The notes under the pieces: generated by a model
Database searches by the model: none
Told to the model about the DNA's origin: nothing
What the model saw: the letters and a program-made list of their open reading frames with translations, nothing else
NCBI GenBank assembly: GCA_000149265.1
Contig: CH002575.1
Span: 518,746 to 582,745 of the forward strand
Origin: Ciona savignyi
Taxonomy: Eukaryota; Chordata; Ascidiacea; Phlebobranchia; Cionidae
DNA: 64,000 nucleotides
Direction of reading: 5' to 3'
Program-made: the position numbers and the translations under genes
Part shown: piece by piece, positions 24,901 through 39,900 of the stretch
How the letters are laid out: each line of letters starts with the position of its first letter
Numbering within the stretch: position 1 is the first letter of the stretch

Positions 24901-27900
24901 AAATGACCTTTCAAACCATCTCTACCTGCAATACGAAACACTTTTTTCATTCCAATAAATAAGTAGAAACAAAAAGTTTCATCTGGCAAAATATAAATTT
25001 AATACAGTATCGCAAGTTTACTTTGATAATTGTCCTTCATCTCTTGAATCCAGCAAGCAAGCAACGCAGCCTGAATTGTGGTGGTCTCCTGCAGACAATG
25101 AAGTAGAAAGTGCGGAAGCGCCTCTTGGTGGTCCATTTTTTTCTGCGATGTCATAAGCAACTCATGATTTTATGAGCAAAAAGCGTGATGTCAAGGGCAA
25201 CAAGTGTGATTTCATGAACAACAAGTGTGATGTCATGCGCAACAAGTGTGATGTCATGTGCAACAAGTGTGATGTCATGTGCAACAAGTGTGATGTCATG
25301 AGCTATATGTGCGGTAATGAGCAAAAAAATGTGATTTTACAACATTGTGTAGTATCATAAGGTATTTGGCTGCGATTTTTAAGGAAAATATGTTTACTTA
25401 ACCAAGAGGGTTACCTTAGTTATTATGGAGTAGAAAGTTTTGCCCCACAATTTCATATGGGCAGAGTTGTGGTTTTTGTTAATATTGTGTAGGACTGGTT
25501 GAACCAACTCAAGTGTGGCATTAAAGATATTCACTTCAGCTGCATTTACATAATTAAGTGATATTAGGATCATATGATGATTATATTACCGCTTGTGCTT
25601 CCTTGTGTCATATCAAATGTCCCGTTCACTTCTTGTAAGAAAATTGAAATGGATTTGTTCATTTCATCATTCAACATATAACCCTGTGAAGCACTTTCAT
25701 TATACATGCCTGAATTATTAAACATTAATCGCTAAAGCCTAAACCCACAAAATAGAGGACTTACAAAGCTATGGATATATAAAATTTCCTTTAAACCCAG
25801 CGGCTTAATGGGTTCTACCAAATTGAAGGAACGCCTATCATATACTACACAGTGCAATAGCTCCGGTAACCCGACGGTGGGCGTGAGGTGATCAGACGAT
25901 TGCCCGTGTGTTAACCTCCTTGGTTTTTCCATTCACAGGGATAAACATGAATATCCTATCCTATCCCTAAACAACACAACAACACAACTGGAAGTTTGGT
26001 CTCTTTAAAAGAGCATCAGGACAATATCTTTTTATTGAGAAATTGACAGCTACGGTACTAATAAACACGTATTGCGATTACCATAATCACAGACGCATTA
26101 TTTTATAAGGAAAACTTTGCATAAAAATACATATTTAAGTATTGTAATAGAGTTTTTGCCTTTACAAATGCATTGTTATGTTAAACACACATAGTCAGTC
26201 TTTTTATTGTAATGTAATGATAGCAGTAAACTGTAGTCCTATGCCTATCATTATCCACTATTGAGGCTAATATGTTATAATGAAACTATTTATTTATGAA
26301 TACTCTAGTATGGCTATGGATTATTACAAGCTAACTTTCCTTACTTACAAACCTAGCATAACTTACATTGTATAACGTAATATAAAGTTCCACGATCACT
26401 GCCTGAATGGTTGTTTATATTACTCTGTCAACCTAACTGTTTCATTTTCAACGAATATAATTAAGCAATCACATAGTTATGATTATCTGTATTTTAAGTT
26501 AATCATAATGTTGAATTTTGCAAAGATAAAGTACTGTTTATTTAGTGGGTATATGAGGTAATAATGTATTTAACTTTAACTCCTATAATAAAAGTTGGCC
26601 TTCCTGGGTAAGTGGACCAGAACTGTAAAGATTCTATTAAACCGTTCTAACCTTCCGGAATAGAGACAAATTGTAAAAAAAACTAGAGAGTGTCAACCAC
26701 GTGTGAACCACTACTATTTTTCGATCAATCGGGTTCCCTGGCTACCTCATCACCCTTCGACTTGGGCGGATAGTTTTAAAATGTTGCAGAGCCTTGGTGT
26801 ATCTTTTACTTAGGGTACAATATAAACTTAAAAGTTTCAAAATGTTGCAGAGCCTTAGTGTATCTTTTACTAAGGGTACAATATAAACTTAATAGTTTTA
26901 AAATGTTGCAGAGCCTTAGTGTATCTTTTACTAAGGGTACAATATAAATTTAATTTTCATGTTTTCTGAATAAGGTATTCAAGTTTTGCTGTTTTAGGGT
27001 CCTTTTGGCCCTTCTCAGTTTAATTTATTCATCTACAACTTTTGCACACGAGGCTCAAACCGCTGGTATAGAGCATAAACGTGAGTGATCCTTAGTTCCA
27101 ATGGAATTCAATAAATGGGATTTACCTAAAAGGGTTAAAGATAGGTTTGGGGAATGCACATCTTTTTGTTCGATTTCAATTCTATATTTCTTTATCTTAG
27201 TTTTGTATTTCCACCTCATTTATACGCGTAATAACAATGTATTTATGATTGGTTAGGTCTATTCTATTTTGGGGTATTTCCCAGGGTACACTGGGTAATT
27301 TAAATTCAAGGTGAGTTTTTCTGATTTGTGTTTTTGAAGTTATTCCCCTTTAATCCGAAGATATCGGCGATTATGTGACTGATTACTAGTTTCAGTCGAA
27401 TTTAATATATGGGGATTCCCCAGAAAAGGGTCAAAGATAGGTTTCGGGCATAAGCATCTAGTTGTTCATATTTAAATTATATATTTATTTATCTTAGTTT
27501 TAATTTTCCACCTCATTTATACGCGTAATAAGATTTCATTTAGGATTGGTAATGCCTATTGTATTTTGGGGTATTTCCTTGGGTCTAATGCCTATTGTAT
27601 TTTGGGGTATTTCCTTGGGTACACTGAGTAATTTAAATTCTAGTAATTTTTTTTCTGATTCGAGTTGTAATTCTCTAAATTTAGTAGAAATTTATATTAA
27701 ATATTCTTTTCTAATCGGGAGATATCGGCCATTAACGCAAAAAATGATGAAACTTGGCTTTTTTACATTTTTTCCACTAGCTGAAAAAAAGTTGGATATG
27801 GATAACACGTTCTACTCAATTATTTGCCAACCGGACATACCTGTCACCAGCGTTACACAAAAAAAACTAACCCCTCTTTGTTGGAACTTTTTGGCCAATG

Positions 27901-30900
27901 TGGCTTGTGTCTAAAATGGGGTGAAACATTGCTTTCATAGGGTTGATGTGACATGTTTTTTTAGAAAATTGAATTGCACATCAAAACTACAAAGTCCTAA
28001 TTTAACATTATTGGTAAGAATTTAGTTGTGGTATGATTGATTATTTTGTATTACATTTAGCGGGGTGGTATGATTGATTATTTTATATTACAAATTTAAG
28101 TAAACAACAATAAAAATGCACCATAGAATCTTTTAAACTATGTATACTCCCAAGGTTTTTCTCTATTAGTACAATAGTAAGCTGATCATGTTCTAAACAG
28201 TCATCAAAAAGACACACAAGCCTGTTTTTTTTACCAGGTGCACTCGTTAAACATTCCTTACAAGCATGCTTCGGTGACAATTACTTAATTGGAAGAGGAC
28301 ATTTCTCGATGCTTATCAGTATACTCATGTTACTACTATGCTACGTAAAATATTTCACTCTGTAAGATTACTAATATTTTTTTGTGAATCTATGTCATGT
28401 TTTAATGAGGTTAATTCAGCACAATCACAAGAGTTCCTATAAGTTTATTTATCGTAATATACATAATAAAAAGTGAAAAATGCAATGATTGGTGATTTAA
28501 GTAGCAAGATAAATTAAAGTTTTGATCATTTCATACTCAAACCCTACAAAACCAGATAAACCCAAAATTATTAAAACTACTACCTGATATACAGAAAGAT
28601 GTTCTATTATGCTAGCCATCATCCCGGCTATAGAAGTACTTTGTTAAAATCCAGACAGCCCTCCAATGTCCATCTATCCTCCCACATCCACCTATGGCAG
28701 TGCAGATCCTGGACTGGAAAACCAAATGTATAAATATGTAATGAGAAATGCAAATATGAATTACCACTAAAAGAGTAGTGCATGATGATGGTACAACAGT
28801 GTGTGTGTATTGTACTTAATTGCACAAGTGCATTGAAAACTGGTTCACATGGAAAAATGGCCATCATGTTAGTCAAATTTTTAATTTCATTGTGTTGATT
28901 TTGACATAGTTCTGCCACTAGCACTTCCAAGGATACCTAAAATAGGAATTTTGTATTAAAACAAATTAAAGAGTTATTTGTAGCAAGTAAGGCAGGTATT
29001 GCTAACACAATCTATTAAATAGATTACCTGAGAACATACACTTCCAAAATTAATGTTTTCAACTACATTGTACAAAAGAGAAGTACAGCAAATTAAATGG
29101 CACAAACACGAGGTATTGTCTCTTTGCCTAGTTGATATCTTCTTGTTTTTTAAAGCAACATTTGCAGTTTCATGGTGTTCTTTATTAACAAACTGCAAAA
29201 TAACAACATAATGAACAACAAAAAATGAAACAGACTTAACTAAAACACAACAACCTACAGTGGTCAATTTTACGACAGCAGATTTCACTTCCTTTAATAC
29301 AAAAGCCCATATCTCCAGTGCAGTTGCATCTGTGGATTTGCTCATAATGAATTGGGAATAAGACTGAGCAAAACAGGTTGAAGAAACCACCAAATCCTCA
29401 ACTGCACAATCCGCTTCTTCAACCACATTCACGAAAACTTCCAATAATTCCAATGGCTGGATAAACAAATATAAACTGATTTAGTGGTAACACCAAACTT
29501 ATAACCTTTAAATTGTGCACCATATACATTTAAATACATAGAATAATCTATGGTTATGATAAAAATTTGGGACTAATTTATATTTAAAAGTGATTTCGTT
29601 TTCGCATATAAGGGAGCAGTCTTAAAAAAATTAAGAAAAAATTGATAAAGTCAGGAAGCTTGCCAAGATAAATATATCGATGACACAACAAAACAACAAT
29701 TCACTCACCTTACGAATCTTGGTAAATCGCAACACCAGTAAAGAAAAGATCTGTCGTGTAGGATTATTATATGACAGAAAATCACCTGCATCAATATACT
29801 GGATAATCTTTATTAATAAACTCTTGATAGGTACAATTGTAGGATCTATATGCAGCATACTGACTATGCAACTGCACCAGTCAGCGTCAACACTGTAACA
29901 AAACTTGAGTCAACAATAACACACACTTGTGGAGTTCCTAAATTAATAGATAGGATAGGATAGGATATTCATCTTTATCCCCGTGAATGGAAAAACCAAG
30001 GGGGTTAACACACGGGCAATCGTTAGATCACCTCGCGCTCATCGTCGGGTTACCGGAGCTATTGCAGTATGTTGTATATGATAGACATATTCCTTCAATT
30101 TAGTAGAACCCATTAATCCGCTGGGTTCAGGCAATGTCCGTAAAGTGCCTTGCCCAAGGACACAACCGACTAGCTAGCGACCAGTTTCGCACTTCCAAGG
30201 ATACCTAGACTCTAATAAACTACAAACAGCAATATTGCCAACAACCCACCGAACATTTTTTTGCAACAAATTGAAAGTAAGATTGTCACATACATCTCGG
30301 AGATGAATTGGAATATCTTTACCAAAATCCAGCCCATATTGCGGACTGACCTACATAATGCATAAATCGATTTAAATACAAAATAATAACCGTTTTATAG
30401 TGCTAATATTTGAGTAATACTTTTAGTAATAATTAAAGGATGCATATAAAAGTTAGGTAGCTTATAGTCAAACAACAAAGTTAGAATCATATTCTAAAAA
30501 AAACTAGAGCGTGTCAACCATGTGTTTAACCACCACTATTTGTAAAACACATTTTGTATGCTATATATTCAAGCGAGCAGGATTCCTAACCACAATTTGT
30601 GAATTTTATACACCAAGTATGTAGTTGGTTTCTGCAAGCATAAACAGATGGGTTTCTGTGGTAACAATCCGATCTTGTTATCCAGGTTCATTACACAATA
30701 TATGTTATTGTCAGATTTGTGCACGTCAGGTCCATGTTATCCAACATTCTAAAAAGTTTTAACCGGACTGCCATAGTTTTGTTTCTGCCAAGCATAAACG
30801 ATGGGTCCCATAGTTATCAAACCAAACAACTTTTACGTGTGCAGTTAAAAAAAAGAATAATCTTGTTAGATTTACGAACATTTCACCACAATTTTTTTTA

Positions 30901-33900
30901 AATTAAACCCTTGTCAAGTGCTGTAGTAAAATAAAATTTGATTCCCAAAACAGCCCGATTTAGTTTTTCTGGGCTTCGGGGAATTACACTCAGTTTAGTA
31001 CATAAATTTCTGTTTTTACATATTTGGGTGATGGTATCTAACACTTCTTAAAGTTTTAATCTGATTTGAAAACTCCTTGTTGGATAATGGTAATGGACAT
31101 TTTTGCAGTATTCCAAGACTGCAGAATCCTTGCAGCATGGTTTATTGCAAGGATCTCTGTGGGAAAAACTGATGGGAAGCTTCCAAGTGGGAAGCTGGAT
31201 TTATATTCACACTTGTTGGATTGAATAAGTACGCCAGCACCAGTCGATCCCTCAAGCCGTTATCCATCAGTGTAACAGACAAGCTGTAATGGGACAGATG
31301 GGGTAGTAAGTGGAGTAATGCTGTCGTGGTCACTGATCTGAATGACAAAATGTCGTTCGAGGTGGAACTGTTGTTCCAGGTGGAGAATCAACTGGCAAAG
31401 AAAGAAGGTGGATATCTTCCATTGCTTGGTTGCAGATGTCTTTTCTTGTGGCACACTGAGTAACCAGACCCCTTTCAGTGGCCTAAAAATCTCAGGCGAT
31501 GAGCCGTTTTTATGGCTATGTCCTGTAGATACAGGTACAGCGGGGTAGGTAAACTAGCATCTCCATTGCTCTTGTGGGGGTGCTTTTAAAGGCACCAGTG
31601 ATGCATAGACAGACCAATCTCTGTACCTTGCGCAGGTTTTCCTGAATATTGCGCTGACTGACAGTAATGAAGCATAGGTCAGGGTATGTAGGATAATCTA
31701 ACAGTAAAGTCATTATTTTTGACTGTAGACCCCATGCAGGGCCAACCACTCTTCGGCATTGTGCTAGCGCAGCAGTTGCTTTCTTGATACGACTTGTATG
31801 GTGATTTTTTCAAGACAACTTATTGTCTAAGATGACAACAAGAATAGATATTTAGCTTCCTTTGATAGGCTAAGCCGAATGTTGTGGAGAAGAAGCGGCC
31901 TTAAAGACCATTTTCTTCTTCTTGTGAACATGACCACGGCCGTCTTTGCTAGGACAAAACGAAGGTGGTTGTTTATTGCATATTTCTCCAGACGACTCTA
32001 AGTTGTAGATGAATAAAATAAACTGAAAAAAGGCCAAAAGGACTCTACAAACCGCAGAATATAAAAACCGCTAACCATGAGAAATGAGCAGAAACCAACA
32101 TCATACTCTTTTGTATAAGATATACCAAGGGTAATGAGGTAGCCAGGGAACCCGATTGTATCTGCAAGCCGAACTATATAGCATGCGCGCAACAGGGGTT
32201 TTAAAAATAGTTGTGGTTCACACATGGTTAAACTCTCTAGTTTATCATAAATATTACCATTGATCAGCAGAGTATCACTGGTATCTACACCCAAAATTAT
32301 GGAATCCCAAGACATTAAATCTTATTATCTTGAACTTGTCAGAATTACTTTAAACACAGGTGTTAAAGCATGAGATTGCAACTAACCTTAAGCAACATGG
32401 ACAGGGAGTGCATGCAAGCAGATGTATCGGTTTTAAACATGGTCAGCAATACACATAAGAAGGCATATTGTACCAGAGCATCGCAACTTTCATTAGCCTC
32501 AATGAACACCTTGTATACCATCACTAACCATTTCTTGTTCTGTGAACACGTTACTTATTAAACAATCAATGAAAGTAAATGCCAACAATGTACTTTTCTG
32601 AACATACCATGTTTTTAAGCATATTTTGCAATTTCTTTCTTCCAAATATTTCAAGTTCCTTTTCACTTTTATTTGTTTGGTCCATGTGAATGTGAAATTT
32701 GTTAATATTTCTGAAAATAAAAATCTTCACTCAAAGAGTCCCACTAACAGGAATTCCGTGCAGTCAGCATGTCAAAATAAAGGAGTAGTCCAATCTGGTT
32801 ATAACTTAAAGCATGCTAATAAGATTTCTACTGACTCATTTTTTTAATAAAAAAACAAGAAAAACTATTAACAAACACAGAAAAATATGCCAGTTTTGTG
32901 ACTTTTTAATCCTCGATAACTTTTGTCTGCAATAACTTTGGACTCTGTTAAATAATTCGGTATACAAATAAAAAAAATATAAGAAACATTAATACAGAAA
33001 TTATACAAGTACACTTCAAACAAAACACACCAATCCAGTCCTTAAATATTGACCTAAAAACAATATAATTACTGCAAATAACAAAATATTAAAGTACTTT
33101 CTTGTATTCTTGGGTCTGTCAAAAACTTCCCCAAGATTATAGGATATGATAGAATAATGATGTTTAACCCTATTAATGATTTATCGTCACATTACAGGTT
33201 TAAACCTGCAATCGTTCGACTGATAGGTAGGCTCTTGCCCCAAGCTATTCGGTCAGTTTAATTAGCCAAAATTTAAAACTACAGAACTAATTTATATTAA
33301 TTTAAATCTTTTAAAGTTTCAATATAAATAATTTTTAATTTCAAATATGGTGTTAAATCTTTAGTGGTACGCTTGAAAGAAGCTAAATCTGCTAAACAAT
33401 ATAATTTTATTTTCTATAACATGAATTTTCCTCATTTTGTTACTTATAATTTTGTTCATCTATGTCATTTTATTAAACAANNNNNNNNNNNNNNNNNNNN
33501 NNNNNNNNNNNNNNNNNNNNNNNNNNNNNNNNNNNNNNNNNNNNNNNNNNNNNNNNNNNNNNNNNNNNNNNNNNNNNNNNNNNNNNNNNNNNNNNNNNNN
33601 NNNNNNNNNNNNNNNNNNNNNNNNNNNNNNNNNNNNNNNNNNNNNNNNNNNNNNNNNNNNNNNNNNNNNNNNNNNNNNNNNNNNNNNNNNNNNNNNNNNN
33701 NNNNNNNNNNNNNNNNNNNNNNNNNNNNNNNNNNNNNNNNNNNNNNNNNNNNNNNNNNNNNNNNNNNNNNNNNNNNNNNNNNNNNNNNNNNNNNNNNNNN
33801 NNNNNNNNNNNNNNNNNNNNNNNNNNNNNNNNNNNNNNNNNNNNNNNNNNNNNNNNNNNNNNNNNNNNNNNNNNNNNNNNNNNTATTTCCCAGTATAATT

Positions 33901-36900
33901 TAGTACGGTACGTTTTTGTATTTAAAACAATATTCGTTTTTGGATCAACTTTATACCACATTTGATCTGAATTGGAGCTTCCTGTCACTCGCAGTGCTTA
34001 ACACAACTAAATTACTGAAAAAAAAACATTTTTATTATTTTAGTATGGTATTTTCTACACTAATTTTCTGTTTTTAAACAACACTCGTTAAGGAAACAAC
34101 TAACAGTAGTACTAAATTTAAACCATTTGGTCAAGTGTGTTAGGTTGTAACCATTAGGATCACTCGGCAGATATATGCCTAAGTAAATAGCATTATTGGA
34201 ATTTTAATGTTCACCTTTTTAATTGCGAAATATGTGTGAAAAGGTCAAGTTAAAACAAATTTTCTTTTCTGTTCTTTTCTGAATTGATAGCCAACCTCGC
34301 AATTTATATTTTAAAAAATGGTTTATTATCTGTTATTATCATCGTGAGTTGAGCTCATTTACATAAAATACAACCCTTGTAGATTGCTTGTTGTTTTAAA
34401 AATAACTGCTCTTTTTGACCGCGTGCAAGTTGGACTGAGTTCAAAGAATCCTAACATACATGCTTTGCCAAAACTGCTTGTTATTAAAAAAAAACAAAAC
34501 CCCTATACCGAATAACAGATTACAATGTTATTATAACACAAACCCTCACAAATAGTTGCCTTGCCAACTTATATTCAACACAAGGCAGATATTGTTAACT
34601 CGTTGTAGGAATTGTAGCAATATACTGAATAGGAAGATTTGTATTACATTAGAAAGCCTACATAGACCACCCCAGCAGATCGTGGTTTGATATAAATTTA
34701 AACAAGAACAGAATTCTTTGGTTTATTGTAATTGCCGTTTTCTTTATTTGTAAGATGGGTGATTTCAACTACACAAATTGGTTTTCTAAAAATGTCACTG
34801 GGGACAATGGTCTATTACAGGGGAAGCCAGGGGCACAGTTGGTGAGAAATTTATTACACAGCCATATTACGAGTTTTGTTATCTTTAATAAATTTTGTGA
34901 AGTTGACTAAATAAAAGAATTCCCTAATAACTCCAGGTAATAACTCTAGGTTGAAACACTCATTAAAAATAAAAAAATCTCACTAAATTTATGCCATTAT
35001 GATAATTGATGAATTACTGAAATACATTTTTATGTACCAATATTTGTTTTTATTAAATATTAATCATCTCATCAATAAGTACTTGACTTAACCAATCCAT
35101 GTTGCAAAAAGGGTTGCTGTCCAATGGTCTATTACTTTTACTACCTTTAGATTTACTTACCTAACATGCAAAAATATTTTCAAGACATGATCGACTTGAA
35201 CAAACAAATCCTGGTGGCACAAATGATCCAAGGTATCTTGTAACTTAAGCAGTTCATATAAAGTGTTCTCCATGAAATAGATAACAACCTAAAATTGTAG
35301 AAGCAACAGTTGTAGTATTAAAATTACAACAAGAACTAAGTAAAATACCTTCTCTGAAAGTACAGGTTTGGACAAAGAATCCTTTACATACTGCAAACTT
35401 TGTGACAGGAGTAAGGCGGTTTTACTTGAGCAGTCATCATCATCTGATCTACGGTATAGTACAATTTAATAATGAATGGCCTTTATTTATGAAGAATAAC
35501 TATAAACAATACAATGAAAGTATACATTTACACACAAGATACATTAATAGTTTTGTAACATGGAATATAGTCCAGCAAAACGATTTTTTATTGTTTATTT
35601 AAATACAAAAATAAAGTACCGAATCAAATTGCATTAAACCTTGTAAGTTTTAAATACCCATGACTAACATGCAGGTAAACAGATTTTGTACATGACAATT
35701 GCAGGAAATTTTTATACAAAATGTGAATTGCCATTTTCATTGTTGTTTTTTAATTTTTATTTGAAATGGTGACTCAATATGATGTCTACTCTTAACCTGT
35801 AATAATTTTAATAAGCTAGGTTTCACAAAAGAACATTAACCACTTTTAAAGCGACGGTATTTTTGCATGTAATATTAGCTTTGATATTGGCATTACGACT
35901 TATTTATTTTTCGAATAATGGTTTGTCAAATAACTACTTTGCATTAATTGACTGTTCGTCAATTTGGTGAAGAGTTTAAATGGTTATTTAAATGCGTGCT
36001 AGTCTGTTTATACAATATACAATCTTTACAGTTTAAAAATTTTGGCTTTATGAAGGAGCCGCAAGGTTTAATAAGTTTTTAAAAGGCGTAGCCAGCCAAA
36101 AATGTTTGGAGTCGCTGAGTTAACCGTTAACACATAAGTTTAACACTAAGAAAATGCATTGCATTTTTTAAATGAGCTTTAAAAACAAAATTAAAAAGTT
36201 TCTGGAAAATTTATACCAATTAGCATCATAATAATCCAATTACATTATATTAAAATTGTGCTAAGGGCAACGCTTGACCCTTGCAGATTACAGCAAGATC
36301 AAATGGAACCAACAAATGTTACAGTCTGATATGTAGATTCTCCGGCCACAGAAACATGCAATTTAAAAAAAAACAAATTTCCGTTTCAATCACAATTATG
36401 ATGACACTTACTTTGAGTTTGTGCAGATTGTCAAATGTTTTTAATCCGATATGTTTAATGAGTGCAAATGTATTTTATTTGCTATATTATTAAAGATTAT
36501 GAGATTTCGTATGCTAGCAGTAGCGACAGCCCAAAACTTAGACATACAATGTGGTCTTGTTGTGTATCAAACAGATTTATTATTGCAAAAATTGTAGATT
36601 TACTACCAAAATTGAACTCTCATGTAATTGTAGTTACTTGTGGTTACCAAAAAATTGAACGCATATACTTTCTTATAAAGCAATAAATTAAAAACAAACG
36701 TTTTCAGGTCTTGAACTTTGTAATGTGTGAATGTATACTTCTGTTGCAGTGGTGGCCAAAAATATCCCCTTTAATCGACCCAGGGCCAACTATTTGTTAT
36801 TTATTGTTGAAACCAGCAAATTTAATTTTTTTTAAAATACCCACCAGAAATAGTATTGCTGCATGATTTTCCCCAGTTTTACAATGATGTGCCATGGAAT

Positions 36901-39900
36901 GTAATCGTTTTTATTACCAAATTCCTTGCGCTTTTAAGTATATTGCTTGGTTGAATACTAACCTAATTATGGATCCCTTTGAAAAAATGGGACACTTATT
37001 GTTATGGGTCCCATTTGGAAAAATGGGACACATATTGTTTTTGTCCGTTTTTTTTTCTTTTTTTTTTTTTTTTTTTCGTCAAACGCTTGACAGGCATGGC
37101 TTGTGGCAACAACATCTATCAAATGGGGTAATGGAATAGCAATACAACTTTGTCATTTATTAGACAACATGGTCTAGATGTGCATAGACCAAAATTTTGG
37201 GGCATATACCCAGGGGAATTCCCCTGGGAGGTGAAAAACCAAAACGGTATCTTTTTTTAAAAAAATCCCTTTTTTAGGCATAGCGCTTGAACGGCTACTC
37301 CAATTTCAATTAGATTTGGTAAACTGTAGGTGCATTAGCCACTGATATTTCACTTAAAAGAATTTAAAAAATTACCCAGGATAATACCCTAAAATAAGAT
37401 TTTGTTTTCAAATCATGATTGTGACAGGCATGGCTTGTGTCAACGACACCTACCAGAAGGAGTAATGGAATGGCAATACAACTTTGTCATTTGTTAGACA
37501 ACATGGTCTAGATATGCATAAGCCAAAATTTTGGGGCATATACCCAGGGGAATTCCCCATTGTAGGTGAAAAACCAAAATGGTTTCTTTTTTTTTTTAAA
37601 TTATCTTTTTTAGGCATAGCGCTTGAACGGCTACTCCAATTTCAATTAGATTTAGTAAACTGTAAGTGCATTAACCACTGATATATCACTTAAAAGAATT
37701 AAAAAAATTACCCAGGGAAATACCCTAAAAATAAGATTTTGTTTCCAAATCATGATTGTGACAGGCATGGGTTGTAGCACCGACATCTATCAGAAGGAGT
37801 AATGGAATTGCAATAAAACTTTGTCATTTGTTAGACAACATGGCCTAGATTTTAAAAAACTAAAATTTTGGGTAATATATCCAGGAGAATTTCCCTGAGA
37901 CGTTAAAAACCAAAACAATATTTTTTTTATAAAAAAATGAGCTTTTTTGCGCATAGCTCTTGAACTGTAAATCCAGTTTGAATCAGATTTGATAAAATGT
38001 AAGTGCATTAGTAACTGATTTAACACTTAAAAGAAATAAAAAAAATTACCTAGGGAAATACCCTAAAAATAAGCTTTTGTTGTCAAATCATGATTGTGAC
38101 AGGCATGTCATGTCGCCCTGACATCTACAAGAAGAAAAAATGTATGCTCAACCCAATTTTTTTATTTGTTAGACAACATGGCCTAGATATGCAGAAACCA
38201 AAATTTTGGGTAATATATCTAGGGGAATTCCCCTGAGACGTTAATAACCAAAACGGTATTTTTTTCTAAAAAATAGTTTTTTTGCGCATATCGCTTAAAC
38301 GGCAGCTCCAATTTGAATCAGATTTGGTAAAATGTTAGACATTTAAACACTCTTCCAATTAAAAAAAAATCATTTATTAGGGTATTTCCTTTAAAAACGC
38401 AGATATTTTCCTGAATTATGATTGTGACAGGCATGCCATATCGTACAAACATCTTCAACAAGAAGTCGACAAATCAGACAAGGAATTGACTAATCAGAAT
38501 AAAACATTAAGAATTGTTATACAACATAACCCACATAGGTAAAAATAGAAGCGTACGTACTAAACCCAGTAGAAACTTATCTAATAAACCCAGTAATTCC
38601 CTAAAACCACGAAAAACGCTTAAAAGAAAGCTTTTATTTAAACCATTTGTGGTGAAATGTTCGTAAATCTAACACGATTGTTCTTTTTTTATCTACACAT
38701 GGAGAAGAAGTTTGGTTTGATAACTATGGGACCCATGCGTTTATGCTTGCAGAAACAAACTACATACTCAGTGTATAAAATACAAAATGTGGTTAGGGAC
38801 CCTGTATAGCATGAATATATGGCATACAACATGTGTTTTACAAATGGTGGTGGTTAAACACGTGGTTGACACTCTCTAGTTTTTTTTCGTTTTTTTTTCT
38901 TTTTTTTTCTTTTTTTTTCGTCAAACGCTTGACAGGCATGGTTTGTGGCTCCGACATCTACCAGAAAGGATAAAGGAATCGCAATGAAACTTAGTCATTT
39001 GTTAGACCACATGGTCTAGATGTGCAGAAACCAAAATTTTGGGTAATATACCCAGGGGAATTCCCCTGGAAGGTAAAAAACCAAAACGGTATTTTTTTAA
39101 ACAAATTTAGCTTTTTGGAGAATAGCGCATGTAACGGCTGCTCCAATTTTGACCAGATTTGGTAAAATAGTAGTGTGTTAGCCACTGCTTTACCAATTAG
39201 AAGAAACAAAATATTTACCTAGAAAAATACCCTAAAAATGAAGATATGTTTCTAAATTAAGATTGTGACAGTCATGGATTGTGGCTCCGACATATAACAG
39301 AAGGGATAATGGAATCCTAATGAAACTTCGTCATTTGTTAGACCACATGGTCTAGATATGCAAAAACTAAAATTTTGGGTAATAAATCCAGGGGAATTCC
39401 CTTGATACGTTAATAACCTAAACGGTATTTTTTTCTAAATTTTTTTAGCTTTTTCGGGCATAGCGCTTGAACGGCTGCTCCAATTTTAATCAGATTTGGT
39501 GGAATGTAAGTAATTAGTTACTTATTTAATTCATAAAGAAAAAAAATTCCCTAAAGAAATACCCCAAAAAGTAGGATTTTGTTCTCAAATCAGGATTGTG
39601 ACAAGCATGCCATTTCACTCCGACATTTACCAAAAGGAGTAAAGGAATCGCAAATAAAATTTGACTTTTGTTAGACAACATGGTCTAGATATGCAGAAAT
39701 CAAAATTGTGGGTAATAAATTTAGGAAAATTCTCCTGAGACCTTAAAAACCAAAACGGTATTTTTTCTAAAAATATAGCTTTTTACGGGATGGCGCTTAA
39801 ACATATTCTCCAATTTTAATCATATTTGGTAGAATGTAAGTGCATTAGTGACTGATTGAACACCTAAAACAAATAAAAAAGATAACCTAATTAAATACCC

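Noticed and set aside
26676..32265. Single 5.6-kb transposon bounded by inverted CTAGAG ends at 26676 and 32265
   Set aside because: In-phase URB2 exons lie between them (28640-30350), so these are separate insertions.
32262..32330. Extra URB2 exon reading SWDSIILGVDTSDTLL
   Set aside because: The flanking exons already join in phase 0, this piece would break phase, and it abuts a repeat end.
33364..33988. Long ORFs of 150-180 residues across the gap
   Set aside because: They consist almost entirely of undetermined bases, so there is no coding evidence.
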